The notes: generated by a model from the letters alone, not told the origin. 64,000 nucleotides of DNA from Burkholderia sp. Bp8992 (GCF_003853705.1 NZ_QTQI01000001.1:124001-188000), one strand, 5' to 3'; positions 1 through 9,846 are shown, counted from the stretch's first letter. A program made the numbers and translations.

Positions 1-377
1 ACACGCGCTCGCTGGCGAAGGAGAAGGGCTACGTCGAAACCGTTTTCGGCCGCCGCCTGTGGCTGCCGGAGATCAACGGCGGCAACGGCCCGCGCCGCCA
101 GGCGGCCGAGCGCGCGGCCATCAATGCGCCGATGCAGGGCACGGCGGCCGACCTGATCAAGCTGTCGATGATCGCGGTGGACGACTGGCTCACGCGCGAC
201 AAGCTCGCGTCGCGGATGATCATGCAGGTGCACGATGAACTGGTACTCGAGGTGCCCGACGACGAGCTGTCGCTGGTGCGCGAGAAACTGCCGGAAATGA
301 TGTGCGGCGTCGCGAAGCTGAAAGTGCCGCTCGTCGCCGAAGTGGGGGCCGGCGCGAACTGGGAAGAGGCACACTGA
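1..377 (+). CDS. polA: DNA polymerase I, C-terminal end (partial)
   Basis: The 3' end of polA; the 5' part lies outside the window and the reading frame is open from the first complete codon (position 3). The visible piece is the end of the family A polymerase palm and fingers. It contains MQGTAADLIK, and motif C (QVHDEL) whose Asp binds catalytic metal, followed by the usual acidic C-terminus. Pol I fills gaps in excision repair and removes RNA primers. Identification is firm from motif C and the preceding GTAADLIK; whether the exonuclease domains are present cannot be seen. Confidence 0.95.
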   Translation, partial: TRSLAKEKGYVETVFGRRLWLPEINGGNGPRRQAAERAAINAPMQGTAADLIKLSMIAVDDWLTRDKLASRMIMQVHDELVLEVPDDELSLVREKLPEMMCGVAKLKVPLVAEVGAGANWEEAH

Positions 378-656
378 CGCACCCCCGTGCGGTTCGCGTT
401 CCCCGCGGCATATTGTTGCAGGGATGCTGAATATCGAGATGGTTTGCTTGTGGTCAACGCGCAAGCTCCCGGACAATGCATGTCAGTCATGTCATTGACG
501 TGGGGCGGCGCGCCCCGCGTTCCGGGGCCGGACGCATCGAAGTGTTTCGAACTGCACAACGATGATGTCCGAACCGGTTAATCCACCGGGCGGCGCGAAC
601 GGATCGCGTTTGCTTCGTCCGGCGGCAGCAGTATCGAATCGCAAAGGGGGAATCAG

Positions 657-2000
657 ATGCATCGGATCATCATCGTAGGCGGAGGCGCGGGCGGCCTGGA
701 ACTGGCGACGCGGCTCGGCGACCGTTACGGCGCGCGCGGCAATCGTCCCGCGCGTGCACTCGTCACGCTCGTCGACCGCAATCCGACCCACATCTGGAAA
801 CCGCTGCTGCACGAAGTCGCGGCCGGCAGCATGGACCCGTTCACGCAGGAGCTCGAATATGCGGCGCAGGCGCGCTGGCACGGCTTCGAGTTCCAGCAGG
901 GCGGCCTGAGCGGGCTCGACCGCACCGCGAAACGCATCACGATCGCGCCGGTCAGCGACAGCGACGGCGAGGAACTGCTGCCGGCGCGCGAGCTGGAATA
1001 CGACACGCTCGTGATCGCGATCGGCAGCACGACCCACTTCTTCGGCGTGCAGGGCGCAGCGGAAAACGCGATCGCGCTCGATACGGTTGGTGAGGCCGAG
1101 CGTTTCCGCAAGCGGCTGATCGCCGCGTGCATGCGTGCCGAGCACCAGAGCCCGGCGCCGGCTGTATCGGGCGCACCGGGCGAAGCGGCAGAGCCGCGCA
1201 TCCAGGTTGCGATCGTCGGCGGCGGCGCCACCGGCGTCGAGCTGTCCGCCGAGCTGCGCAACACCGCGCAAGTGTTGTCGGTCTACGGGCTGCACAAGCT
1301 CGATCCGCGGCACGACGTCGGCATCGTGCTGATCGAATCGGGGCCGCGGATCCTCCCGGCGTTGCCGGAGCGCGTGTCGTCGGCGACGGCCGAACTGCTC
1401 GAAAAGATCGGCGTGCGGCTGATGCTCTCCGAGCGCGTGACGGAGGTGGCGCCCGGGGCCGTCCACACGGCGAGCGGCAAGACGATACGTGCCGACCTGA
1501 CGGTCTGGGCTGCCGGCATCAAGGCGCCGTCCGTGCTCGCGAATCTCGATGGACTCCAGGTCAACAAGCTTGGCCAGCTCGACGTGCGCCGCACGCTGCA
1601 GACTTTCACCGACGACAACATCTTCGCGCTCGGCGATTGCGCGGCATGCGCGTGGCCCGGCAACGAGCGCAACGTGCCGCCGCGCGCGCAGGCCGCGCAC
1701 CAGCAGGCGAGCTTCCTGCTGAAGGCGATCGGCTGCCGGCTCGAAGGGCGTCCGCTGCCGGAATTCACGTATCGCGACCTGGGCTCGCTCGTGTCGCTCG
1801 GCCATTTCAGCGCAGTGGGCAACCTGATGGGCGGGCTGATCGGCGGCAACATGCTGATCGAAGGGCTGTTCGCACGCTTCATGTACATGTCGCTGTACCG
1901 GATGCACATCGCCGCGCTGCACGGCTATCCGCGGATGATGCTCGATACGGTCGCGCACTGGCTGCGGCGTACGACGCTGCCGCGCGTCAAGCTGCACTGA
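657..2000 (+). CDS. Type II NADH dehydrogenase-like FAD/NAD oxidoreductase
   Basis: A 447-residue pyridine nucleotide-disulfide oxidoreductase. The N-terminal FAD Rossmann motif is GGGAGGLE (residues 7-14), the central NAD-binding motif is IVGGGATGVE, and the FAD-closing motif is FALGDCA. The C-terminal 60 residues are aromatic and basic, with an amphipathic stretch around YMSLYRMHIAAL, as in NDH-2 enzymes that sit on the inner face of the membrane and pass electrons from NADH to quinone without pumping protons. There is no CxxC redox pair, which argues against a disulfide reductase. It follows polA after 279 bp and appears monocistronic. A sulfide:quinone or other quinone reductase role is less likely. 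Confidence 0.85.
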   Translation: MHRIIIVGGGAGGLELATRLGDRYGARGNRPARALVTLVDRNPTHIWKPLLHEVAAGSMDPFTQELEYAAQARWHGFEFQQGGLSGLDRTAKRITIAPVSDSDGEELLPARELEYDTLVIAIGSTTHFFGVQGAAENAIALDTVGEAERFRKRLIAACMRAEHQSPAPAVSGAPGEAAEPRIQVAIVGGGATGVELSAELRNTAQVLSVYGLHKLDPRHDVGIVLIESGPRILPALPERVSSATAELLEKIGVRLMLSERVTEVAPGAVHTASGKTIRADLTVWAAGIKAPSVLANLDGLQVNKLGQLDVRRTLQTFTDDNIFALGDCAACAWPGNERNVPPRAQAAHQQASFLLKAIGCRLEGRPLPEFTYRDLGSLVSLGHFSAVGNLMGGLIGGNMLIEGLFARFMYMSLYRMHIAALHGYPRMMLDTVAHWLRRTTLPRVKLH

Positions 2001-2338
2001 TTGCGCGTTCGCGGGCAAGGCGGGCGGGGAGTGCGCAGGTCGCGCGTATTCTCCGCCCGTCGTTGTTTGCAGATAGAGACCATTTTGCCCGCGCGTCTTT
2101 CGTTTCAGTCCGCGAGCATCAGGCCGAGTCGCGGCGATCGACGGGGTCGGCGCAACGCGCCGTAATCGAGTCTTACATATCTGACAGTTGACGCGACAAC
2201 GGATAATTGGGCATCGTGTCCGGGTTTCCGTTTGCGGCAGGGTGCCAACCGCCGCGACATCCGCGCCGCGTGCCGGCGCGATGCCCCGTCATACGCATCC
2301 AGAATCGTGGCGGCGGCGCTCAATCGAGGAGTGCATTC
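2001..2338. other. Intergenic stretch, no gene seen
   Basis: Spacer between the NADH dehydrogenase and the hydrolase. The open frame running into the hydrolase from 2207 lacks a ribosome site and a protein-like sequence, so it is treated as leader. A TTGACG at 2188-2193 could be a -35 element, but no good -10 lies 16-18 bases beyond it. No convincing terminator or repeat was found. Confidence 0.5.
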
Positions 2339-3214
2339 ATGTTGAAACCCGAAGTCGACAGCCTGGTTCCCCACGTTCCGTTCTCGCGCCGCAAGTTCAT
2401 GCAGGCCGCGCTGGGTGGCACTTTCGCGGCGGCCGTGCTGCCCGTTTCGGCGCAGACGGTCACGACCGACAGCGCCGGGCTGGACGTCGACACCATCGAG
2501 ATCCGCTCGGGCGACGCGAGCGTGCCGGCCTATCGTGCGCAGCCGGCCGGCAAGACGAACCTGCCGGTCGTCATCGTGATTCACGAGATCTTTGGCGTGC
2601 ACGCGCATATCGCCGACGTCTGCCGCCGCTTCGCGAAGCTCGGCTATCTCGCGATTGCGCCCGACCTGTTCGCGCGGCAGGGCAATGCGGCCAAGTATCC
2701 GACGATCCAGGCGCTCGTCGAAAACATCGTCAGCAAGGTGCCGGACCGACAGGTCACCGAGGATCTCGATGCAACGGTCGCATGGGCCGGCAAGAACGGC
2801 GGCGACCTGTCTCGCCTCGGCGTGACGGGGTTCTGCTGGGGCGGCCGCCAGGCGTGGCTGTATGCGGAACACAACTCGCACGTGCGTGCGGCCGTGGCCT
2901 GGTACGGGTTCGTCGAAGGCAAGACCGACGAGATGACGCCGTTCAATCCGGTCGATCATGCGTCGTCGCTGAAGGTGCCCGTGCTCGGGCTGTACGGCGA
3001 GAAGGATCAGAACATCACGCAGGCGTCGCTCGCGGACATGCGCAAGGCGATCCAGGCGAGCGATTCGAAGCTCGCGCGCGAATCGGAGATCGTCGTGTAT
3101 CCGGATGCCGGTCACGCATTCTTCGCCGACTACCGGCCGAGCTATGTGAAGGCCGATGCCGAGGACGGCTGGAAGCGCGCGATCGAGTGGTTCCACAAGT
3201 TCGGCGTGATGTAA
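2339..3214 (+). CDS. Tat-exported dienelactone hydrolase family protein
   Basis: A 291-residue alpha/beta hydrolase of the carboxymethylenebutenolidase family. The start at 2339 is chosen because GAGGAG lies 7 bases upstream and because it places a twin-arginine leader (SRRKFMQAALGG, residues 16-27) near the N-terminus. The nucleophile is the Cys of GFCWGG, the Asp lies in GEKDQN and the His in AGHAFF, giving the Cys-Asp-His triad typical of the family. The family hydrolyses dienelactones in chloroaromatic breakdown; many exported members have unknown lactone or ester substrates. No catechol-pathway genes are nearby, so the substrate is unknown. Confidence 0.85.
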   Translation: MLKPEVDSLVPHVPFSRRKFMQAALGGTFAAAVLPVSAQTVTTDSAGLDVDTIEIRSGDASVPAYRAQPAGKTNLPVVIVIHEIFGVHAHIADVCRRFAKLGYLAIAPDLFARQGNAAKYPTIQALVENIVSKVPDRQVTEDLDATVAWAGKNGGDLSRLGVTGFCWGGRQAWLYAEHNSHVRAAVAWYGFVEGKTDEMTPFNPVDHASSLKVPVLGLYGEKDQNITQASLADMRKAIQASDSKLARESEIVVYPDAGHAFFADYRPSYVKADAEDGWKRAIEWFHKFGVM

Positions 3215-3219
3215 ACGAC

Positions 3220-3243
3220 AAGCGGCGGCCCATGCCGCCGCTT
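3220..3243. terminator. Bidirectional hairpin between converging genes
   Basis: A perfect 10-bp inverted repeat with a CCAT loop (AAGCGGCGGC / GCCGCCGCTT) directly after the hydrolase stop codon and just before the end of the converging sulfurtransferase gene. There is only a short T run, so termination strength is uncertain. Confidence 0.6.
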
Positions 3244-3268
3244 CGTCACTGCTGCGCGGTGCCGGCGC

Positions 3269-4138
3269 TTACGGCGTCGGGCCGGTTGCGATCGGCCGCG
3301 ACGGATCGGCGCTCCATTCGCTCCACGAGCCCGGGTACAGCGATGCGCCGTGCAGGCCCGCCACTTCCATCGCCAGCGCGTTGTGGCACGCGGTCACGCC
3401 GGAGCCGCATTGCAGGATCACGCGGTTCGGCTCGGTGCCGGCCAGCACGGTCGAGAACGCCTCACGCAGTTCGTGGCCGGTCTTGAAGCGGCCGTCGGCG
3501 TTCAGGTTGTCCTTGAAGAAACGGTTGCGTGCGCCGGGGATGTGGCCGCCGACACGATCGATCGTTTCGTTTTCGCCGCGGTAGCGATCCGGTGCGCGTG
3601 CATCGATCACGACGCGCGTGGGCGACGTCACGTTCGCGAGCACGGCCGCCGCGTCGACCGTCGACTCGAGCGGCGCGGCCGCGCGGAAATCGCCTGCGGC
3701 CGGTTGCGGCACGTCGGCCGTCAGCGGCTGGCCGGCCGCTTCCCAGGCCTGCAGGCCGCCGTCGAGCACGGCGACCGAATCATGGCCGAGCCAGCGCAGC
3801 AGCCACCACAGGCGTGCCGCATACGCGCCGCCTTGCGCGTCGTATGCCACGACCTGCTGGCCCTGCTTGAGGCCGCGGCTGGCGAGCAGCGTCGCGAATG
3901 CGTCGCGGGTCGGCAGCGGATGGCGGCCGTTGGTGCCGGTCTTGCGGCCCGACAGGTCGCGGTCGAGATGAAGGTACTGTGCGCCGGGGAGATGGCCGGC
4001 CGCATAGGCCGCTTCCCCGGCGCCGGGATCGGCGAGATCGAAGCGGCAGTCGAACAGGACGACGCTGCCGGGCGCCGCGGCCAGGCGCTCGGCGAGATTG
4101 GCGGCGGAGATGAGCGTGGTGTAATGAGTGTGTGGCAT
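3269..4138 (-). CDS. sseA: 3-mercaptopyruvate sulfurtransferase
   Basis: A 289-residue tandem rhodanese protein. The N-terminal domain (about 1-140) is structural and the C-terminal domain (about 160-285) carries the active-site loop CGSGVTA. That loop is the 3-mercaptopyruvate sulfurtransferase signature, as opposed to the CRKGVT-type loop of thiosulfate rhodaneses. The enzyme moves sulfane sulfur from 3-mercaptopyruvate to thiol acceptors or cyanide in the cytoplasm. It is transcribed leftwards, converging on the hydrolase. The terminator of the upstream Rieske gene lies just before its start. Length is normal for the family. Confidence 0.92.
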   Translation of the reverse strand: MPHTHYTTLISAANLAERLAAAPGSVVLFDCRFDLADPGAGEAAYAAGHLPGAQYLHLDRDLSGRKTGTNGRHPLPTRDAFATLLASRGLKQGQQVVAYDAQGGAYAARLWWLLRWLGHDSVAVLDGGLQAWEAAGQPLTADVPQPAAGDFRAAAPLESTVDAAAVLANVTSPTRVVIDARAPDRYRGENETIDRVGGHIPGARNRFFKDNLNADGRFKTGHELREAFSTVLAGTEPNRVILQCGSGVTACHNALAMEVAGLHGASLYPGSWSEWSADPSRPIATGPTP

Positions 4139-4183
4139 GACGACTCCCTGGAGTGCAATGGGCCTGACACTCCAAGTCTAAAC

Positions 4184-4213
4184 AAAAAAAGACGGGCCGA
4201 AGCCCGTCTTTTC
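4184..4213 (-). terminator. Rho-independent terminator of the Rieske oxygenase gene
   Basis: An inverted repeat (AAAAGACGGGC, CGAA loop, GCCCGTCTTTT) flanked by A and T runs, so it can work in both directions. It lies 43 bases past the stop of the leftward Rieske gene. Confidence 0.85.
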
Positions 4214-4255
4214 GTATGCGCTATGCCGCACGGCGTCAAAGCGCCGCACCGGGTG

Positions 4256-5362
4256 TCAGAGGTCGCCGAGGTGGCGGCGCAGGAACTCGTGGAAGTGCTG
4301 CATGCCGTCTTCCATCGGGCTCTGGTACGGGCCGACCTGCGACTCGCCGCGGGCCATCAGTGCACGGCGGCCTGCGTCCATCCGCATCGCGATCTCGTCG
4401 TCCTCGACGGCCGTTTCCATATAGGCGGCGCGCTCGGCCTCGACGAATTCGCGTTCGAACAGCGCGATTTCCTCGGGGTAATAGAACTCGACGATGTTGG
4501 TCGTCTTCTGCGGGCCGCGCGGGATCAGCCACGACACGACGAGCACGTGCGGATACCACTCGATCATCAGGCCCGGGTAGTAGACCATCCAGATCGCGCC
4601 GAACTCCGGCGGTACGCCGTTGCGGAACTTCAGCACCTGCTCGTGCCATTTCTGGTAAGTCGCGCTGCCCGGCTTCGCGAGGGCGTTGTGCACGCCGACC
4701 GTCTGCACGCTGTACCAGTCGCCGAACTCCCACTTGAGGTCGTCGCACGACACGAAGCTGCCGAGGCCCGGATGGAACGGGACGACGTGGTAATCCTCGA
4801 GGTAGACCTCGATGAACGTCTTCCAGTTGTAGTCGCACTCGTGCACTTCGACGTGATCGAAGTGGTACTCGGAGAAGTCGAAGTGATGCTTCGTGCCGAG
4901 GTTGGCGAGATCGCGCGCGACATGGCGGCCTTCAGCCTCGAACAGCAGCCCCTGCCAGTTTTGCAGCGGGCTCTTGCCGAGGTTCAGGCACGGCTTGTCG
5001 GGGAAGTGCGGCGCGCCGAGCAACTCGCCTTCCAGGTCGTACGTCCAGCGGTGCAGCGGGCACACGATATTCTGTGTGTGGCCGCGCCCGTTGAGCATGA
5101 TTGCCTGCCGGTGACGGCAGACGTTCGACAGCAGTTCGATCTGGTTCGTCTGGTTGCGGACCAGCACGCGGCCTTCCTTCTCGGACGGCAGCGCAAAATA
5201 ATCCCCCGCCTCGGGCACCATCAACTCGTGCCCGACGTAACGAGGTCCTTTCTTGAAGAGGGTTTCGATCTCGCGCTCGAGTAGCGCCTCATCGAAATAT
5301 GCAGTGACTGGAAGCTGGCTGTGAGCCGACTTCAACTGAAGCGCGTCGCTCAGATTGGACAT
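4256..5362 (-). CDS. Rieske aromatic ring-hydroxylating oxygenase, alpha subunit
   Basis: A 368-residue non-haem iron oxygenase. The start at 5362 (MSNLSDALQ) is preferred over one 45 bases upstream because a GGGAG stretch precedes it. The Rieske [2Fe-2S] ligands are visible as CRH and, 17 residues later, CPLH. The catalytic iron site shows the pattern NWKTFIE then DYHVVPFHPG, with a carboxylate near the C-terminus (EDDEIAMRMD). The family inserts oxygen into aromatic or quaternary-amine substrates with electrons from a separate reductase. No reductase, ferredoxin or beta subunit gene is adjacent, so substrate and partner are unknown. It resembles carnitine/choline monooxygenase-type enzymes in layout. 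Confidence 0.87.
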   Translation of the reverse strand: MSNLSDALQLKSAHSQLPVTAYFDEALLEREIETLFKKGPRYVGHELMVPEAGDYFALPSEKEGRVLVRNQTNQIELLSNVCRHRQAIMLNGRGHTQNIVCPLHRWTYDLEGELLGAPHFPDKPCLNLGKSPLQNWQGLLFEAEGRHVARDLANLGTKHHFDFSEYHFDHVEVHECDYNWKTFIEVYLEDYHVVPFHPGLGSFVSCDDLKWEFGDWYSVQTVGVHNALAKPGSATYQKWHEQVLKFRNGVPPEFGAIWMVYYPGLMIEWYPHVLVVSWLIPRGPQKTTNIVEFYYPEEIALFEREFVEAERAAYMETAVEDDEIAMRMDAGRRALMARGESQVGPYQSPMEDGMQHFHEFLRRHLGDL

Positions 5363-5632
5363 TCCCACTCCCGGTGTTAGCGTGAAAGCAGTGAACAACC
5401 CAACCATCGAAAAATCGATTTAGGGAAACGGAGAATTATACCCGGTTCGCCTCGCAAGGCTAGGATTAAGTGCCTGATTTGTGTCAATTTTTTGTCCGCG
5501 AGCCATCGAAAGGCGCACACTGTGCATGGGAGATGGGGCCGGAATTGTGTCCGGGTGCCCACGACGGCAGGTCGGAAAATTCTCTTTTGCCGTAGAATGT
5601 CCGACTTGTTTTGAAATTTGACACCCTCGTCC

Positions 5633-5926
5633 ATGGCGAAAACCGCATCCCCAGGCGCCACGCCGCCCGGCAATGGCACCGAACCGTTGCCGGACAATTA
5701 CGAGACGGCGCTCGCGGAACTCGAGACGCTGGTTGCCCGGATGGAAGGCGGCGCGTTGAGCCTCGAGGATTCGCTGGCGGCGTATCGCCGCGGTGCGACC
5801 CTCGTTGCGTTTTGCCAACAGCAGCTTGAGAAAGTGGAGCAGCAGGTCCGCGTGCTCGACGGCGCGACGCTGAAGCCGCTTTCGTCCGGAACGGCCGCCA
5901 CGGACGGCGAAGACGACGATCTATGA
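5633..5926 (+). CDS. xseB: Exodeoxyribonuclease VII small subunit
   Basis: A 97-residue protein with the XseB core: NYETALAELETLVARME, then LSLEDSLAAYRRGA, then CQQQLEKVEQQV. This short helical subunit binds XseA and helps degrade single-stranded DNA. The start at 5633 (MAKTASPG) is chosen over an ATG 15 bases upstream by similarity of length. The stop overlaps the next gene's ATG by 4 bases, indicating translational coupling to ispA. A TAGAAT at 5593-5598 could be the -10 of the cluster. Confidence 0.92.
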   Translation: MAKTASPGATPPGNGTEPLPDNYETALAELETLVARMEGGALSLEDSLAAYRRGATLVAFCQQQLEKVEQQVRVLDGATLKPLSSGTAATDGEDDDL

Positions 5927-6807
5927 CATTCGAACAATGGATGCGGTCTGTGCTTGACCGTGTCGAAGACGCACTCGGCCACTATCTGCCCGCTGAAACC
6001 GCGATGCCCGCGAAGCTCCACGAGGCGATGCGCTACGCGGTCCTCGGTGGCGGCAAGCGTGTTCGCCCGCTGCTGTGCCATGCAGCAGGCGAACTGACCG
6101 GCGCGACGGAAGCGGCACGCAACGCGGCAGCGGCGGCGCTGGAGATGATCCACGTCTACTCGCTCGTGCACGACGACATGCCGTGCATGGACGACGACGC
6201 ATTGCGCCGCGGCAAGCCGACCGTGCACGTGCAGTACGACGAGCCGACGGCACTGCTGGTCGGCGATGCGCTGCAGTCGCAGGCATTCGTTGCGCTGACC
6301 GACGCCGATGCGCTGTCGCCGGTGCAGCAGGCTGCGCTCGTGCGCGAACTGGCGCTCGCGAGCGGCTCGATCGGCATGGCCGGCGGGCAGGCGATCGACC
6401 TGGCGAGCGTCGGCCTCAAGCTGACGCGCGAACAGCTCGAGACGATGCACCGGATGAAGACCGGCGCACTGCTGCGCGCGGCCGTCCGGATGGGTGCGCT
6501 GGCCGGCGAGACGCCTTCGGCGGAAACGATGGCGGCGCTCGACGTCTATGCGGGGGCCGTGGGTCTGGCCTTCCAGGTCGTCGACGACATTCTCGACGTC
6601 ACGACCGATTCGGCGACGCTCGGCAAGACGGCCGGCAAGGATGCGGCGAACGACAAGCCGACCTACGTATCGATCCTCGGCCTGGAGGCGTCGCGCGAGT
6701 TGGCCGCGCAGTTGCGCGCCGAAGCGCACGACGCGCTGAAACCGTTCGGCGCACGCGCACAGCGTCTCGCCGAACTTGCCGACCTGGTAGTGAACCGGGT
6801 CAGCTGA
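5923..6807 (+). CDS. ispA: Farnesyl diphosphate synthase
   Basis: A 294-residue short-chain trans-prenyl diphosphate synthase. It has the first Asp-rich motif DDMPCMDDD (a bacterial DDx4D type) and the second motif FQVVDDILD. It condenses IPP with DMAPP/GPP to give farnesyl diphosphate for quinone, undecaprenyl and hopanoid synthesis. It overlaps xseB by 4 bases and is followed 81 bases later by dxs, the usual proteobacterial isoprenoid cluster. All expected motifs are present and the length is normal. Confidence 0.95.
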   Translation: MTFEQWMRSVLDRVEDALGHYLPAETAMPAKLHEAMRYAVLGGGKRVRPLLCHAAGELTGATEAARNAAAAALEMIHVYSLVHDDMPCMDDDALRRGKPTVHVQYDEPTALLVGDALQSQAFVALTDADALSPVQQAALVRELALASGSIGMAGGQAIDLASVGLKLTREQLETMHRMKTGALLRAAVRMGALAGETPSAETMAALDVYAGAVGLAFQVVDDILDVTTDSATLGKTAGKDAANDKPTYVSILGLEASRELAAQLRAEAHDALKPFGARAQRLAELADLVVNRVS

Positions 6808-6888
6808 CGCGAAAGCCCGCCGCCGCGCACACGCTACGGTGCGTGCAACAGAATGCGGGCGCGTTTGATTTCCTACAATGGAACGACG

Positions 6889-8793
6889 ATGTACGACTTG
6901 CTGAAAACCATCGACGACCCGGCGGATTTGCGCCGCCTCGATCGTCGCCAACTGCAACCGCTCGCGGATGAACTGCGCGCGTTCGTGCTCGACAGCGTGT
7001 CGAAGACGGGCGGCCATTTGTCGTCCAATCTCGGGACGGTCGAGCTGACGATCGCGTTGCACTACGTGTTCAACACGCCGAACGATCGCATCGTCTGGGA
7101 CGTGGGCCACCAGACCTACCCGCACAAGATCCTGACGGGCCGCCGCGACCAGATGCATTCGCTGCGTCAGCAGGACGGCATCTCGGGCTTCCCGCGCCGC
7201 AGCGAGTCCGAATACGACACGTTCGGCACCGCGCACTCGAGCACGTCGATCTCGGCCGCGCTCGGCATGGCGATCGGCAGCCAGCTGAACGGCGACGACC
7301 GCTTCTCGATCGCCGTGATCGGCGACGGCGCGATGACGGCCGGCATGGCGTTCGAGGCGATGAACAACGCGGGCGTGTCGGAAGACGCGAAGGTGCTCGT
7401 GATCCTGAACGACAACGACATGTCGATCTCGCCGCCGGTCGGCGCGCTGAATCGCCATCTCGCCCGCCTGATGTCGGGCCGCTTCTATGCGGCTGCGCGT
7501 GCAGGTGTCGAGCGCGTGCTGAGCGTGGCGCCGCCGGTGCTCGAACTCGCGCGCAAGCTCGAGGAGCACGCGAAGGGCATGGTCGTGCCGGCCACGCTGT
7601 TCGAGGAGTTCGGCTTCAACTACATCGGCCCGATCGACGGTCACGATCTCGATTCGCTGATCCCGACGCTGCAGAACATCCGCGAACTGCGCGGTCCGCA
7701 GTTCCTGCACGTGGTGACGAAGAAAGGCCAGGGCTACAAGCTCGCCGAAGCCGATCCCGTGCTCTATCACGGCCCCGGCAAGTTCAATCCGGCCGAGGGC
7801 ATCAAGCCGTCGACCACGCCCGCGAAGAAGACGTACACGCAGGTGTTCGGCGAGTGGCTGTGCGATGAAGCCGAGCGCGATACGCGCGTCGTCGGCATCA
7901 CGCCCGCCATGCGCGAAGGCTCGGGCATGGTCGAGTTCGAGAAGCGCTTCAAGGATCGCTACTACGACGTCGGCATCGCCGAGCAGCACGCGGTGACGTT
8001 CGCGGGCGGCCTCGCGACCGAAGGGCTGAAGCCCGTCGTCGCGATCTACTCGACGTTCCTGCAGCGTGCATACGACCAGCTGATCCACGACGTCGCGCTG
8101 CAGAACCTGCCGGTCGTGTTCGCGATCGACCGCGCGGGCCTCGTCGGCGCGGACGGCGCGACGCACGCCGGTGCATACGATCTCGCGTTCATGCGCTGCA
8201 TCCCGAACATGACGATCATGGCCGCATCCGACGAGAACGAATGCCGTCAGATGCTGCACACGGCGCTGCAGCAGCCGAACCCGACGGCGGTGCGCTATCC
8301 GCGCGGCGCGGGCACGGGCGTGGCGACGGTGAAGGAATTCACCGAGATCCCGCTCGGCAAGGGTGAAGTGCGCCGCCGGACGTCGCAGCCGGAAGGCAAG
8401 CGCGTCGCGATCCTCGCATTCGGCACGATGGTCGCACCGTCGCTGGCTGCGGGCGAGGAACTCGACGCAACGGTCGCGAACATGCGTTTCGTGAAGCCGG
8501 TCGACGCCGCGCTCGTGCGCGAACTCGCCAAAACGCACGACTACCTCGTCACCGTCGAGGAAGGCTGCGTGATGGGTGGTGCGGGCTCGGCCTGCGTGGA
8601 AGCCCTGATGGAGAGTGGGGTTATCCGACCCGTACTACAATTGGGCCTCCCTGACCTGTTCATCGATCACGGCGATCCCGCGAAGCTGCTGTCGCAATGC
8701 GGCCTCGACGGCGCGGGCATCGCGAAATCGATTCGCGAACGCTTTCTGAACCCGGCGGCCGATGTCGCCGGTCAGGCGAAGCGCGTCGCATAA
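6889..8793 (+). CDS. dxs: 1-deoxy-D-xylulose-5-phosphate synthase
   Basis: A 634-residue thiamine-diphosphate enzyme that makes DXP from pyruvate and glyceraldehyde-3-phosphate, the first step of the MEP isoprenoid pathway. The thiamine-binding region [15 protein letters not shown] with following NDND is near residue 150, the transketolase pyrimidine domain starts around residue 315, and the C-terminal domain ends after [10 protein letters not shown]. The start at 6889 (MYDLLKTI) is preferred over the upstream in-frame ATG because it matches the usual N-terminus. It is probably transcribed with xseB and ispA. Confidence 0.96.
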   Translation: MYDLLKTIDDPADLRRLDRRQLQPLADELRAFVLDSVSKTGGHLSSNLGTVELTIALHYVFNTPNDRIVWDVGHQTYPHKILTGRRDQMHSLRQQDGISGFPRRSESEYDTFGTAHSSTSISAALGMAIGSQLNGDDRFSIAVIGDGAMTAGMAFEAMNNAGVSEDAKVLVILNDNDMSISPPVGALNRHLARLMSGRFYAAARAGVERVLSVAPPVLELARKLEEHAKGMVVPATLFEEFGFNYIGPIDGHDLDSLIPTLQNIRELRGPQFLHVVTKKGQGYKLAEADPVLYHGPGKFNPAEGIKPSTTPAKKTYTQVFGEWLCDEAERDTRVVGITPAMREGSGMVEFEKRFKDRYYDVGIAEQHAVTFAGGLATEGLKPVVAIYSTFLQRAYDQLIHDVALQNLPVVFAIDRAGLVGADGATHAGAYDLAFMRCIPNMTIMAASDENECRQMLHTALQQPNPTAVRYPRGAGTGVATVKEFTEIPLGKGEVRRRTSQPEGKRVAILAFGTMVAPSLAAGEELDATVANMRFVKPVDAALVRELAKTHDYLVTVEEGCVMGGAGSACVEALMESGVIRPVLQLGLPDLFIDHGDPAKLLSQCGLDGAGIAKSIRERFLNPAADVAGQAKRVA

Positions 8794-8855
8794 GCTGGTG
8801 CCGCCTGCGGGCGGTGCCGGTGCGACTGGCGCAACCGGTCTTCATTGATGCGGAA

Positions 8856-8885
8856 AACATGGGCCTGCGGGCCCATGTTGCTTTT
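8856..8885 (+). terminator. Terminator-like hairpin after dxs
   Basis: A perfect 10-bp inverted repeat (AACATGGGCC / GGCCCATGTT) with a TGCG loop, followed by GCTTTT. It lies 62 bases after the dxs stop and 64 bases before folE2, so it probably separates the two transcripts. Confidence 0.6.
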
Positions 8886-8948
8886 CCGGCTGCCGCGTGA
8901 CGCGGCGTGCGCGTCGTCGAACGCGCGGCTTACAAGGATTGAACAAAG

Positions 8949-9758
8949 ATGAACCAGATGAATCCCGCCTTCGTGATGCCCGACGTGCAGAGCACGGTGG
9001 ATACCCGTCAGATCCCGATTCAGCGCGTGGGCGTGAAGGCGGTCCGGCATCCGTTGACGGTGTGCACCGAAAGCGGCGACGTGCAGCCGAGCGTCGGTGT
9101 CTGGAACCTCGACGTCCGCCTGCCTGCCGACCAGAAGGGTACGCACATGTCGCGCTTCGTCGCGCTGCTCGAGGAGAATCGCGCACCGCTGACGGTCGAG
9201 CGCTTCCGCGCGATGCTCGCGTCGATGCTTGAGAAGCTCGAAGCCGAAGCCGGCCGCATCGAGGTCACGTTCCCGTATTTCGTGAACAAGACGGCGCCGG
9301 TGTCGGGCGTGCAGAGCCTGCTCGACTATGAAGTGACGCTCGCGGGCGAAAGCCGCAACGGCGACACGCGCCTGTTCCTGAAGGTGCTCGTGCCGGTGAC
9401 GAGCCTGTGCCCGTGCTCGAAGAAGATCTCGCAGTACGGCGCGCACAATCAGCGCTCGCACGTGACGATCGATGCCGAACTCGCGGCCGACCTGCCGGTC
9501 GAGGCGCTGATCCGCATCGCGGAAGAGGAAGCGTCGTGCGAACTGTGGGGCCTGCTGAAGCGCCCGGACGAGAAGTTCGTCACCGAGCGTGCATACGAGA
9601 ATCCGAAGTTCGTGGAGGATCTCGTGCGCGACGTCGCGCAGCGTCTCGATGCGGACGAGCGCGTGGTTGCCTACGTGCTCGAAGCCGAGAACTTCGAGTC
9701 GATCCACAATCACAGCGCGTATGCGCTGATCGAGCGCGACAAGCGCCTCGCTGCATGA
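8949..9758 (+). CDS. folE2: GTP cyclohydrolase I type IB
   Basis: A 269-residue FolE2 protein, the GTP cyclohydrolase I type that accepts several metals and converts GTP to 7,8-dihydroneopterin triphosphate for folate synthesis. The family active-site region [19 protein letters not shown] supplies the metal-binding Cys, and the C-terminal [11 protein letters not shown] segment is conserved. In many bacteria folE2 is a zinc-independent substitute for folE under Zur control; no clear Zur box was recognised here. A strong terminator follows directly. Confidence 0.93.
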   Translation: MNQMNPAFVMPDVQSTVDTRQIPIQRVGVKAVRHPLTVCTESGDVQPSVGVWNLDVRLPADQKGTHMSRFVALLEENRAPLTVERFRAMLASMLEKLEAEAGRIEVTFPYFVNKTAPVSGVQSLLDYEVTLAGESRNGDTRLFLKVLVPVTSLCPCSKKISQYGAHNQRSHVTIDAELAADLPVEALIRIAEEEASCELWGLLKRPDEKFVTERAYENPKFVEDLVRDVAQRLDADERVVAYVLEAENFESIHNHSAYALIERDKRLAA

Positions 9759-9788
9759 CACTGCGTTTTTCGCCGCGCCCATGAAGAA

Positions 9789-9818
9789 GGCCGCTCGAAC
9801 CGAGCGGCCTTTTTGTTT
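9789..9818 (+). terminator. Rho-independent terminator of folE2
   Basis: A perfect 9-bp stem (GGCCGCTCG / CGAGCGGCC) with an AAC loop followed by TTTTTGTTTT, 30 bases past the folE2 stop. Confidence 0.92.
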
Positions 9819-9846
9819 TCCCGCTTGCGGTGTTGCGCTGCGCGGT

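Noticed and set aside
492-2018. Long leftward frame opposite the NADH dehydrogenase
   Set aside because: Mirror-image of the real gene with Arg-rich composition.
5698-8538. 946-codon leftward open frame across xseB, ispA and dxs
   Set aside because: It is an Arg/His-rich mirror of three well-identified genes; long antisense frames are expected at this GC content.
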